DNA of 26,868 nt from Chlamydiales bacterium (lineage in GTDB: Bacteria; Chlamydiota; Chlamydiia; Chlamydiales; FEN-1388), in NCBI GenBank assembly GCA_021372185.1, contig JAJFUY010000204.1:1-26868 (forward strand), read 5' to 3'. How positions within the stretch are numbered: the first letter of the stretch is position 1; every line of letters starts with the position of its first letter. The notes below the pieces were generated by a model, which saw nothing but the letters and a program-made list of their open reading frames with translations, had not been told where the DNA came from and did no database searches. Both the position numbers and the translations under genes were made by a program. Shown here piece after piece: positions 9,156 to 16,204 of this stretch.

Positions 9156-9278
9156 TATGGAGTGACTCGCTTTAGCGAGTTTTTGGTGAGGTCGCTTCAG
9201 CGACCGTCGTAATAGGCTCGTTACGACGGCCGATAAATCGACCTCACCAAAAACTCGACTTATGTGAGTCACTCCATA
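9156..9278. repeat. palindromic MITE-like element, family B
   Basis: A nearly perfect 123-bp inverted repeat begins TATGGAGTGACTC and ends GAGTCACTCCATA, with arms of about 57 bp meeting at an inner CCGTCGTAA/TTACGACGG hairpin with an 8-nt loop. The left arm also holds two short hairpins, ACTCGCtttaGCGAGT and GGTCGCttcaGCGACC. TA dinucleotides lie at both ends, which would fit target duplication by a Tc1/mariner/IS630-like transposase but could be chance. It sits 17 nt after the stop of the second beta-helix gene and could act as a terminator in either direction. Confidence 0.8.
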
Positions 9279-9324
9279 CCCAGAGACGGTGTACTGAAGC
9301 CAAATGCCCATACTTTTTTCGCTT

Positions 9325-9354
9325 TTGCGTGGAATAGAAGATGTATGATACAAT
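9325..9354 (+). promoter_or_regulatory. probable promoter for rnr
   Basis: TTGCGT at 9325-9330 and TACAAT at 9349-9354 are separated by 18 nt and lie about 40 nt upstream of the rnr ATG. The same pair of hexamer types (TTGCGA/TACAAT) precedes the small-protein genes at 14413. Confidence 0.5.
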
Positions 9355-9392
9355 GCTAATTTTAGAACGAAACATATAAAATAAGATACATT

Positions 9393-11762
9393 ATGCCAAG
9401 AAAACGTCGCAAAAGCGACGAACCAGAAATAGTCACTCCTCCAACTGAAACTCTCGAGAGTGCAGAAAAACCAAAAAAAGCAGCCTCATCTAAAAAAGGC
9501 AATTCAAAACAAGAACGCCTCTTCCAAAACCTGCTTAAAGTTACCTACGAATATATTAAAGGCCGACACTACTCCCCTCAAAATAAAGAATCACTGATTG
9601 AGCGCCTCAAAATACATCCTGAACACCTGGAGATTTTTGATCTCGTGTTAAAATACTTAAAAAAAGAAGGTAAAGTCGAAGTTGCCGCTGGCGAAAAACT
9701 CATCTCACAAGAAGAATCAGCTAAAGAAAAAATCGTCGTAGGCACCATCAAAATGCATCCACGAGGCTTTGGCTTTGTGGTGATTAAAAATTCGAGTGAC
9801 CCAGATGTCTTCATCCCAAAACCATACGTAAACCATGCTATCGACGGTGATGTGGTTGAAGTAGCTATTAACTTAGAAGCAGTGTCAGAGCGCGGCCCTG
9901 AAGGCAAAGTGCTCTCTATCATTTCTCGCAAAAGAAAGACCCTTGTTGGAACGGTATCAGATATTGGCGATGCCAAAGCATTTGTATTTGCCAGCCTACT
10001 AGGTGAAAAGCGCACTGTAGAAGTTCCCAACGTGGACCGCACCTTAAAAGTTGGTGACAGAGTCCTTCTTGATATCACCAAATGGGGAGACAAAGAAGAA
10101 GGCGCCAAGGGAGAATTGGCAAAAATTTTAGGCCATATCTCAGACCCTACTACAGATATACCAGTAGCCATCTTAGAAAATGAAATTAGAACAGAATTTC
10201 CTCAAGACGCTGTTTTAGAGGCATTATCTTATGGTACACGCGTACGAAAAGAAGACTTAGAAGGCCGAGAAGATTTACGCAATATAGAATGCTTTACAAT
10301 TGACCCAGATACGGCAAAAGACTTTGATGATGCCATATCTTTAGAACGAGAAAAAGGCAACTGGGTACTAGGCGTGCACATTGCTGACGTATCGCACTAT
10401 GTAAAAGATAAATCAGCACTAGATAGAGAAGCCTCACTTCGCTGTAACTCTACTTATTTTCCGGCTAAATGTATCCCCATGCTCCCCTCAGAGCTATCAG
10501 ATAACTTATGCTCATTACGAGAAGGGGTTTTGCGCCTTACTGTGAGCGTATTTATTACCATCGATGATAATGGCGATACCAAAAATTATAGAATTACAAA
10601 AAGCGTGATCAAAAGCCAAAAGCGCTTTACCTACAAGCAAGCCAAAAAAGTGCTAGATGGCGAAATGGAAAGTAAGCACAAACCAAAGCTCCATCAGATG
10701 GTCGAAGTGTGCTACTTACTGAAGAAAAAGCGCTCAGAGCGTGGTAGCGTGCAGCTTTTTATGCCTGAATTTAAAATTAAGGTAGATGAAAAGGGCGTGC
10801 CAGTTGGAACTGAAATCATTGAATATGATATCACCCACCAGCTTGTAGAAGAGTTTATGCTAAAGGCCAATGAAACAGTGGCCGTCGCGCTTACTAAGCA
10901 AGGTAAAAACGCTACGTTCCGCGTGCATGAAGAGCCTGCTAAAGAATCGCTTCGTGAATTTTCGGCCCTTGCTTGCGCGTTTGGCTATAACCTGCCTCAA
11001 GACCCCACAGGCCAAGACATCCAAGCCTTTTTTGCAGAGATTGATGAAGGCCAAACAGCTCAGTACCTAGCTACAAGCTATATACGCAGTATGCGCCTTG
11101 CTTGTTACTCCCCTGACAATATTGGCCACTATGGCTTAAGCCTTGAGTACTATACGCACTTTACAAGCCCTATTAGGCGCTATGTTGATACAATCATTCA
11201 CCGCCTGTTATTTGAAGGCAACATAGACCGCGAAAAGCTCCAAGAAATCAGTAACGACGCCTCTGAGCGTGAGCGAATTTCTGCAAGAGCAGAAGGCAGC
11301 GTCACCTTCTTGAAAAAACTTCGCTTGCTAGAAGCGTGCCACATAAAAGAACGAAATAGAACGTATGAAGCCGTAGTTACTCGAGTTAAACCTTTTGGTA
11401 TCTCGTTTGATGTGCTCGATTTTATGCTAGAAGGCTTTTTACATGTGTCAGAGCTAGATGAAGACTTCTTTGACTATAGCGAAAAAGAAATGATGCTTTT
11501 AGGCCGCTATCAGGGCTTAAGCTATAAGGCAGGCGATAAACTAAGCGTGTCAGTGCGTCATATTGATTTTATCCTGCAAGAGTGCTCATGGCAGCTTATT
11601 ACCCATACGGGCGATGCCAGTGTGGAAAACCGCAGGCGCAATATGCCGCCCCAAAAAAGCACGCCCAATGACGCAAGACGTGCTGCACGCAAAAAATCCG
11701 GCAAAAAAGAGAGCCGACGCTCATCTAAAAGCTCAAAAAAACGATCAGGCAGGAGAAGATAA
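9393..11762 (+). CDS. rnr: ribonuclease R (3'-5' exoribonuclease, RNB family)
   Basis: RNase R degrades structured RNA processively from the 3' end in the cytosol. The 789-residue protein has a basic, Lys/Ser-rich N-terminal leader (about 1-45), a winged-helix-like region, cold-shock-type RNA-binding segments (GFGFVVIKNSSDPDVFIP near residue 125), and the RNB catalytic domain with DPDTAKDFDDA at residues 304-314, whose aspartates bind metal. Further on is HFTSPIRRYVD and an S1 domain at about 652-735. The last 50 residues are Lys/Arg/Ser-rich and disordered-looking, as in other RNase R proteins. Only a weak ribosome binding site precedes the ATG. The stop codon overlaps the next ATG as TAATG. 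Confidence 0.95.
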   Translation: MPRKRRKSDEPEIVTPPTETLESAEKPKKAASSKKGNSKQERLFQNLLKVTYEYIKGRHYSPQNKESLIERLKIHPEHLEIFDLVLKYLKKEGKVEVAAGEKLISQEESAKEKIVVGTIKMHPRGFGFVVIKNSSDPDVFIPKPYVNHAIDGDVVEVAINLEAVSERGPEGKVLSIISRKRKTLVGTVSDIGDAKAFVFASLLGEKRTVEVPNVDRTLKVGDRVLLDITKWGDKEEGAKGELAKILGHISDPTTDIPVAILENEIRTEFPQDAVLEALSYGTRVRKEDLEGREDLRNIECFTIDPDTAKDFDDAISLEREKGNWVLGVHIADVSHYVKDKSALDREASLRCNSTYFPAKCIPMLPSELSDNLCSLREGVLRLTVSVFITIDDNGDTKNYRITKSVIKSQKRFTYKQAKKVLDGEMESKHKPKLHQMVEVCYLLKKKRSERGSVQLFMPEFKIKVDEKGVPVGTEIIEYDITHQLVEEFMLKANETVAVALTKQGKNATFRVHEEPAKESLREFSALACAFGYNLPQDPTGQDIQAFFAEIDEGQTAQYLATSYIRSMRLACYSPDNIGHYGLSLEYYTHFTSPIRRYVDTIIHRLLFEGNIDREKLQEISNDASERERISARAEGSVTFLKKLRLLEACHIKERNRTYEAVVTRVKPFGISFDVLDFMLEGFLHVSELDEDFFDYSEKEMMLLGRYQGLSYKAGDKLSVSVRHIDFILQECSWQLITHTGDASVENRRRNMPPQKSTPNDARRAARKKSGKKESRRSSKSSKKRSGRRR

Positions 11763-12091
11763 TGGAAGGTATTTATGTAGATGTGCGCGAAAAAGATGAA
11801 TGGGACGCCGGGCACATTAAGGGAGCCATTCATTGCCCATTAAGCGAAATGAAAAAAGGCAACATCCCCGATCTTCCTACAGACGCAGTCCTCTACTTAT
11901 ATTGCGCAGCAGGTAACCGCTCACAAGTTGCCAAGAAAATCCTCTTAGCTACTCACCCGCTTGCCCAAAGCCTCTCAAAAGGCTACGAAGAGCTTCTAAA
12001 AGACATGAAGTCCACCACAGACCGCATCCTCAAGAAAAAAGAAGCCGCCCGCGCCAAAAAAGACCACTTCCGCAAACAAAGCCGTAAATAG
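11762..12091 (+). CDS. single-domain rhodanese-like protein
   Basis: This 109-residue rhodanese fold protein has the active-site loop C48AAGNR, matching the CxxGxR-type loop that carries persulfide sulfur in sulfurtransferases, and the usual N-terminal signature DVREKDEWDAGHIKGAIHCP. The tail (about residues 85-109) is strongly basic (KKKEAARAKKDHFRKQSRK) and could contact nucleic acid; that is inference. Translation is probably coupled to rnr: the ATG overlaps the rnr stop by one base, and its AGGAG lies inside the rnr tail at about 11750. Possible roles are sulfur transfer for tRNA thiolation or Fe-S metabolism; the sequence does not decide. Confidence 0.85.
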   Translation: MEGIYVDVREKDEWDAGHIKGAIHCPLSEMKKGNIPDLPTDAVLYLYCAAGNRSQVAKKILLATHPLAQSLSKGYEELLKDMKSTTDRILKKKEAARAKKDHFRKQSRK

Positions 12092-12117
12092 CTAAAAGCT
12101 TGTACGCTTGACACTAA

Positions 12118-12172
12118 AAAATATATGTAATGCTATATAGAATGGCTGTTTTATATAGGATTACATATATTT
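12118..12172. terminator. AT-rich inverted repeat downstream of the rhodanese gene
   Basis: The two arms, 12119-12139 and 12152-12172, pair at 20 of 21 positions (AAATATATGTAATGCTATATA against its complement) around a 12-nt loop. It lies 27 nt after the rhodanese stop. It is low in GC with no clean T-run, so it may be a weak bidirectional terminator or a binding site for a dimeric regulator upstream of the orphan at 12294. Confidence 0.4.
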
Positions 12173-12293
12173 ACGCACTTTTACATAGAACATATAGAGG
12201 CAATGGACTTACTAGCAATTTGCTTGAAGTGTTGACCGCAAAGTGGGTTATGGGCTAGCCTTAGCAACTTTTTAATAATATGGAGGATGTAAA

Positions 12294-12788
12294 ATGCAGC
12301 TATCAGGAGGTTTTTTTACGCCAGGTTCTCAGGACTTGCAGGCTCAATTTCAGTTGCTTCAAGCAAGTATTCAGAATGCTACAGGTCAAGATGTCATCCA
12401 CTCTGTAGAGATCTTTGCGAAGTTTGCTACCTTAACAAGGACCGGACAGTTATTAGAAACGCTTCAATTCATATATGGCTTCCCCATGAGGGAAGATGAA
12501 GCGTGCCGTGTGTCAATAAATTATACAGAAGATTCCGATGACTCTTGGTATGCTAATGAAGCGAATAGATGTCTAGGGTATTTTAAAAAAGATAATCTCC
12601 CAGACTTGTCTTTAGATTTTAAGACTATGACAGGAAGTGTAGCAAAAATGGTAAGGGCTTATAAATTTTTTATGGACATGTCTAACCAGCTTAGGCGAGT
12701 AAAAGACTTACGAGAGATCACGATTGCTGTTGTCGATTCCAGGTGCCATTCCCATAAAGTAGCGTTTACCGGCAATTTTAAGCTGTGA
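12294..12788 (+). CDS. hypothetical protein, no recognised family
   Basis: This 164-residue protein is not one I recognise. A strong ribosome binding site (GGAGG at about 12282) precedes the ATG, which makes it a convincing gene. The N-terminus is Gln/Gly/Phe-rich without a signal peptide. The middle alternates helical segments with an acidic patch (NYTEDSDDSWYANEA), followed by a basic helical region (MVRAYKFFMDMSNQLRR). It ends in a short beta-like stretch (EITIAVVDSRCHSHKVAFTG). It is likely cytosolic, or secreted without a cleavable signal. It stands alone between an AT-rich palindrome and repeat A copy 2, an accessory-looking setting. A very weak TTGACC/TAGCCT promoter candidate is at 12232-12261. 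Confidence 0.6.
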   Translation: MQLSGGFFTPGSQDLQAQFQLLQASIQNATGQDVIHSVEIFAKFATLTRTGQLLETLQFIYGFPMREDEACRVSINYTEDSDDSWYANEANRCLGYFKKDNLPDLSLDFKTMTGSVAKMVRAYKFFMDMSNQLRRVKDLREITIAVVDSRCHSHKVAFTGNFKL

Positions 12789-12806
12789 TCAAAGCAACCG
12801 CCCATT

Positions 12807-12981
12807 TTTAGAGCCCGTTCAGGGCGACTGAATAGGCAAAAAAACCATCGGAGCCCGGTTTAGGGCGATTTAATCACGTTATTCAATCGCCCTAAACCGG
12901 GCTCTATTTATTATTATATCCTTACCCACCGTTCCCTGCGATCACGGTGGGCTTCTCTCAATCGTCCTCCGGACTCTAAAA
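12807..12981. repeat. nested palindromic repeat, family A copy 2 (shortened left arm)
   Basis: The ends read TTTAGAGCCC on the left and the complement of TTTTAGAGTCC on the right. The inner hairpin at 12850-12904 is nearly identical to the one at 2404-2459. The right arm keeps the CCCACCGT...ACGGTGGG hairpin, but the left arm lacks the matching block of about 35 bp found in copy 1, so this copy has lost part of one arm. It lies 18 nt after the stop of the orphan at 12788. The rest of the 12789-13094 gap holds only the promoter region of the DUF502 genes. Confidence 0.85.
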
Positions 12982-13041
12982 CAAAAAAACAGGGAGCCGA
13001 AACGGTGACCTATCTGTATTTTTTTCTTAGCCAAAAAACTT

Positions 13042-13073
13042 TTGTTACGACAAAGGGGTTGATGTGCTACTAT
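13042..13073 (+). promoter_or_regulatory. possible extended -10 promoter for the DUF502 pair
   Basis: TGCTACTAT at 13065-13073 fits an extended -10 (TGn plus TACTAT), 21 nt before the ATG at 13095. The -35 is poor: TTGTTA at 13042 is 20 nt away, and TTACGA at 13045 has the right spacing but only three consensus bases. Confidence 0.35.
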
Positions 13074-13094
13074 GCGCCTAAATAGAGGGTGAGT

Positions 13095-13721
13095 ATGAAA
13101 AGGTATTTTGTGACGGGGCTGGTGGTGCTTTTGCCCATTGCTTTAACGTACTGGATAATTGGGTTTGTTTTAGGTGTACTGACAGACCCATTTGTTGGGA
13201 TTTCTGTTGGGGTGCTTAAGCTGTTGGGAGTGCAGTCTAAAGAGGTTTTAGACTTCTGTGGCAAGATTCTTGCCTTTTGCTTATTGTTTGGGCTTATTAT
13301 TTCTATTGGGGCTATTGGTCGTTATTTCTTCTTTAAGTACCTCTTGGCTATATCTGATGCTATATTGCACCGTATCCCTGTTGTGAGCTCAATTTATAAG
13401 ACCTCTCAAGAGTTTATTCAGTCGGTCTTTAAGCAAGATAGCACCTCATTTAAGCAAGTGGTCTTGGTGCCTTTTCCGCACCCGGGCGCATTGGCAGTTG
13501 GGTTAGTTACTCAAGAGGTGGCAATAAATGGCCGTATGGCGGTTTTTGTGTCTACCACACCAAACCCAACTACTGGGTTTTTACTTATGTACAAACAAGA
13601 AGATGTGATTCCTATTAACATGAAGGTAGAAGAGGCGCTCCGCTATATCATTTCTTGCGGTGTGCTTATGCCGCAGATAGAAAAGGTTGATCCCTTGCGC
13701 CAGCTAGATGGAATTGTATGA
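13095..13721 (+). CDS. DUF502 family membrane protein (first of a pair)
   Basis: This 208-residue protein begins with a transmembrane helix (about residues 5-28), has a second long hydrophobic segment near 50-80, and then the diagnostic DUF502 motif RIPVVSSIYKTSQEF. It continues into a soluble domain with VVLVPFPHPGALAVGLVT and VFVSTTPNPTTGFLL, typical of the family (COG2928). The function of the family is unknown. The start is the ATG at 13095, which has GAGGG 6 nt upstream, rather than the GTG at 13089, which would overlap the ribosome binding site. The stop overlaps the next start as ATGA, so the two paralogues are probably translationally coupled. Confidence 0.9.
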   Translation: MKRYFVTGLVVLLPIALTYWIIGFVLGVLTDPFVGISVGVLKLLGVQSKEVLDFCGKILAFCLLFGLIISIGAIGRYFFFKYLLAISDAILHRIPVVSSIYKTSQEFIQSVFKQDSTSFKQVVLVPFPHPGALAVGLVTQEVAINGRMAVFVSTTPNPTTGFLLMYKQEDVIPINMKVEEALRYIISCGVLMPQIEKVDPLRQLDGIV

Positions 13722-14353
13722 GAAAGAGTTTATTTGTAGGATTTGTCACGCTTCTACCGGTTTTGGTTACCTATATCGTGCTAGCCTTTGCCATACACCT
13801 TGTTACTCTCCCTTTTCAATATAGCGTTCGGCTTGTTTTAGAAAATGCTGGGCTTTTTCGAGAAGGTATTGGCGTTTTTACGCAAGATCAGGTAATAGCT
13901 TTTTTAAGCAATGTGCTAATTATTGTATTTCTGGTGTGCCTTATTTTTATGGTGGGCTTTGTGGCCGCGCGTGGGTTTCATTCTCTTGGTCTTTACATAG
14001 AAAAGGTTATACATAAAATTCCTGTGATTGGCAATGTCTATGGTCCAACTAAAGAATTGATTACGATGCTTTTTCACCCACAGTCTGAAGCCCCTCGCCA
14101 GGCAGTATTAGTGCCCTACCCATCCAAAGATCAGCAGACAGTAGGTATCGTAACGTGTGAATTTAGGGCAAAACTCTACGATCATCAAATAGAGCCCGAA
14201 GAGTACGTGTCGGTATTTGTCCCCTCTGTCCCAAATGCCACAGGTGGTTACCTTTGCACCTATTTAAAAAATGAAGTTACCATTTTTGACATGCCAGCAG
14301 ACGAGGCTCTAAAGTACGTAATGAGTTTTGCCAATAAAAGCACACAATCGTAA
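13718..14353 (+). CDS. DUF502 family membrane protein (second of a pair)
   Basis: This 211-residue paralogue of the preceding gene has the same plan: N-terminal helix (residues 5-28), a second hydrophobic segment (about 62-85), KIPVIGNVYGPTKEL in place of RIPVVSSIYKTSQEF, then AVLVPYPSKDQQTVGIVT and VFVPSVPNATGGYL. It starts inside the stop codon of its neighbour (ATGA). The two have diverged clearly, so this is an old duplication; they may form a hetero-oligomer in the inner membrane, which is inference. A good promoter for the next gene begins at its stop codon. Confidence 0.9.
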   Translation: MRKSLFVGFVTLLPVLVTYIVLAFAIHLVTLPFQYSVRLVLENAGLFREGIGVFTQDQVIAFLSNVLIIVFLVCLIFMVGFVAARGFHSLGLYIEKVIHKIPVIGNVYGPTKELITMLFHPQSEAPRQAVLVPYPSKDQQTVGIVTCEFRAKLYDHQIEPEEYVSVFVPSVPNATGGYLCTYLKNEVTIFDMPADEALKYVMSFANKSTQS

Positions 14354-14382
14354 TTGCGATAAAAGAATAAAATCGCTACAAT
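14354..14382 (+). promoter_or_regulatory. good sigma-70-type promoter for the small basic protein genes
   Basis: TTGCGA at 14354-14359 and TACAAT at 14377-14382 are separated by exactly 17 nt, followed about 30 nt later by the ATG at 14413 with AAGGAG at 14400-14404. This is among the best promoter matches in the window and suggests substantial expression of the two small genes. Confidence 0.6.
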
Positions 14383-14412
14383 ACCCACCCAACTGTTGTA
14401 AGGAGTATTCCG

Positions 14413-14586
14413 ATGGTACGCTTGAGCAAGCAAACACGAGATCGCGCGATCTCCCCTCGTAGGCCTAAAGTTAATATGAAAAAAACTGGCCCGAAAAAAG
14501 ATGCACTGAAAAAAGGCTTTAAAGAGCACGCTAACGCGCTTGCTGGCACACAAACTGTGCAAAATGCCTACATTCCCAAACTGTAA
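14413..14586 (+). CDS. small basic protein of 57 residues
   Basis: This short gene has a clear ribosome binding site (AAGGAG about 8 nt before the ATG) and a good promoter at 14354. The product (start MVRLSKQTRDRAISPRRPK, end NAYIPKL) is very rich in Lys and Arg, with no membrane segment, and is probably nucleic acid- or ribosome-associated. I do not recognise a named family. From memory, Chlamydia trachomatis has two tiny genes, CT421.1 and CT421.2, just before its ybeY and CBS genes, and this could be the first of the equivalent pair. The next small gene starts 17 nt downstream. A 16-bp perfect palindrome (GAGATCGCGCGATCTC) lies inside it at 14438-14453. Confidence 0.7.
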   Translation: MVRLSKQTRDRAISPRRPKVNMKKTGPKKDALKKGFKEHANALAGTQTVQNAYIPKL

Positions 14587-14603
14587 ACTGGAGAATTAGA
14601 ACA

Positions 14604-14765
14604 ATGTCACGTCACCCAAGTTTTGGAAAATCGAACAAGTCCGTTAAAAAGCGTAACGTTTTGAAGAGATTTGAACGTATCGATGCCCTCAAAAAGCTCG
14701 GCCGCTGGAAAGATGGTCAAAATACAAAAGTAACTGGTCTTCCTAAGACTCCTATTACTCCGTAA
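14604..14765 (+). CDS. small basic protein, Chlamydia/Verrucomicrobia family (TIGR04137-like)
   Basis: This 53-residue protein has the pattern VKKRNVLKRFERIDALKKL followed by GRWKDG and TGLPKT. That is the signature I associate with a small basic protein family restricted to Chlamydiae, Verrucomicrobia and relatives, thought to be ribosome-associated. It is the best single taxonomic marker in the window. GGAG lies about 10 nt upstream of the ATG. It forms a two-gene unit with the preceding small gene under the promoter at 14354, and is followed by a hairpin terminator at 14779. The family recognition is from memory and should be checked with the profile. Confidence 0.8.
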   Translation: MSRHPSFGKSNKSVKKRNVLKRFERIDALKKLGRWKDGQNTKVTGLPKTPITP

Positions 14766-14778
14766 TTTTTGTGTACGA

Positions 14779-14822
14779 AGCTTCGCCTTGAGTTATTTCA
14801 CGCGCGAAGCTCTTTCTTTTTT
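14779..14822 (+). terminator. Rho-independent-like terminator after the small basic protein genes
   Basis: An 8-bp stem AGCTTCGC/GCGAAGCT (14779-14786 with 14804-14811) with a 17-nt loop is followed directly by a T-rich run to about 14821. A second weaker hairpin (CTTGC...GCAAG) lies at about 14827-14850, just before ybeY. Confidence 0.5.
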
Positions 14823-14882
14823 GCTGCTTGCGAAAATTTAGATTTGCAAGTATTTTAGCTTCGCGAGTATTGTGAAGGTATT

Positions 14883-15341
14883 ATGAAGCTTCTTATTTCA
14901 GACAGACAAAAAGACCTTCCCTTAAAACACGAACGCCAAAAGCTTGAATTGCTTGTCAGTTTAGTGCTGTCGGCCGAAAAGCAGCATTGTGATGAAGTTA
15001 CCATTCACTTTGTCAGCGCCCCTTTTATCTGCAAACTTCATAAAGAATTTTTTGATGATGCAACAATTACTGATTGCATCACTTTTCCTATGGACACTGA
15101 CGCCACAGCCGGTTTCTGCTATTTAGGCGATGTTTTTGTCTGCCCTAAACAAGCGATTCTGTATGCTGAAGCCGAAGGCCTAGACCCCTATACAGAAGTG
15201 ACCCTGTACGTAGTTCACGGCCTCCTTCATCTGCTTGGCTATGATGATATCGACCCAAAAGACCGGGCAAAGATGCGAGCTAAAGAAAAAAAGTACATGA
15301 AGCTGCTTGAAAAAACTGGAAATATCTTATGTCAGAAGTAA
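14883..15341 (+). CDS. ybeY: endoribonuclease YbeY (rRNA maturation factor)
   Basis: YbeY is a zinc-dependent single-strand endoribonuclease involved in 16S rRNA 3' maturation and ribosome quality control. The 152 residues are normal length. The metal site motif is HGLLHLLGYDD at residues 112-122, so the first two histidines (112, 116) are present, but the third position of the usual H-x3-H-x5-H is Asp122. The central FPMD and LGDVFVCP segments are also typical. GAAGG lies just upstream of the ATG. The 3' end overlaps the next gene by 13 nt, and the same order (ybeY then a CBS/CorC gene) is common in bacteria. Confidence 0.93.
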   Translation: MKLLISDRQKDLPLKHERQKLELLVSLVLSAEKQHCDEVTIHFVSAPFICKLHKEFFDDATITDCITFPMDTDATAGFCYLGDVFVCPKQAILYAEAEGLDPYTEVTLYVVHGLLHLLGYDDIDPKDRAKMRAKEKKYMKLLEKTGNILCQK

Positions 15342-16204
15342 TCGGCTTCATTCTCTTGGCATGTGTAGTTGCATTTTTTGTGATCAAAAGAAAATCATTT
15401 TTTAAAAAAACTCACAGTCGAGAGTCTTTAGAAGATCTGTTGCAGGAAATTAGCGAAGGCAACCTTTTAAGCGGCCACGATAAAAAGCTCTTTCAATCTG
15501 TACTTTCCTTTAGAGACCGTATTGTGCGCGAAGTCATGGTGCCTCGCGTAGATCTTTTTTGCCTGCCGGAAACAACAACCGTTAGAGAAGCTGCCCGCAG
15601 CATGCAAAAGGAAGGTTATAGCCGAGTGCCTGTTTATAAAAACACGCAAGACCACATTGTGGGCGTGGTTTTATATAAAGACATCGTCTCTCGTTATATG
15701 GATGCTGAATCAAAAACTGAAGGCAAAGAGTTTTTAGATAAACCCATCGAAGATTTTGTTAAAAACGTACTTTACACGCCAGAAACCAAAAAAATATCTG
15801 TCCTGTTGCAAGAGTTTCGCAAAAAGCAGATGCACCTGGCTGTAGTTGTAGATGAATATGGCGGCACTGCCGGCGTTGTGACTATTGAAGATATTCTAGA
15901 AGAAATTGTGGGTGAAATTGCCGATGAATATGATGAAGCTGAAGTGCTCGTATTTCCTACAGGGCGGGGAGCCTGGGTTGTTGATGGCCGCATTAACTTA
16001 CTTGATTTAAGTGAAGAAATAGGCATCAAGGTACCCCAAGAGGGCGAATATGACACCATGGCAGGCTATGTCTTTTACCGCTTAGGGACTATACCCAAAA
16101 AAGGCGTTGTACTGCACCATGATGATTTTGATATTGAGATTTTAAGTTCTGGTGATCGCTTTGTACAAAAAGTGAAGATCACTCCCATTGTAAAGAGTTC
16201 ATGA
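15329..16204 (+). CDS. CBS-pair/CorC domain protein with one N-terminal membrane helix
   Basis: This 291-residue protein has an N-terminal hydrophobic helix (about residues 4-20). It is followed by a linker, two CBS domains (VREVMVPRVDLFCLP ... GYSRVPVYKNTQDHIVGVV and LLQEFRKKQMHLAVVVDEYGGTAGVVTIEDILEE, quoted in part) and a C-terminal CorC/HlyC transporter-associated domain (about 205-285). It lacks the four-helix DUF21/CNNM transmembrane domain of full-length family members, so it resembles the CorC/TlyC-type short form. Such proteins are linked to Mg/Co homeostasis; the 'hemolysin' label in older annotations is not well supported. It overlaps ybeY by 13 nt and rny by 4 nt, consistent with one transcript. 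Confidence 0.9.
   Translation: MSEVIGFILLACVVAFFVIKRKSFFKKTHSRESLEDLLQEISEGNLLSGHDKKLFQSVLSFRDRIVREVMVPRVDLFCLPETTTVREAARSMQKEGYSRVPVYKNTQDHIVGVVLYKDIVSRYMDAESKTEGKEFLDKPIEDFVKNVLYTPETKKISVLLQEFRKKQMHLAVVVDEYGGTAGVVTIEDILEEIVGEIADEYDEAEVLVFPTGRGAWVVDGRINLLDLSEEIGIKVPQEGEYDTMAGYVFYRLGTIPKKGVVLHHDDFDIEILSSGDRFVQKVKITPIVKSS

Noticed and set aside
9578..10171. 197-codon open frame antisense to rnr
   Set aside because: It lies entirely within the well-supported RNase R gene, is Ser/Thr/Pro-biased as antisense frames often are, and shows no family signature.
14438..14453. 16-bp perfect palindrome GAGATCGCGCGATCTC as an operator
   Set aside because: It lies within the coding sequence for RDRAIS of the 57-residue protein, well downstream of the promoter. 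It is noted but no regulatory role can be supported.
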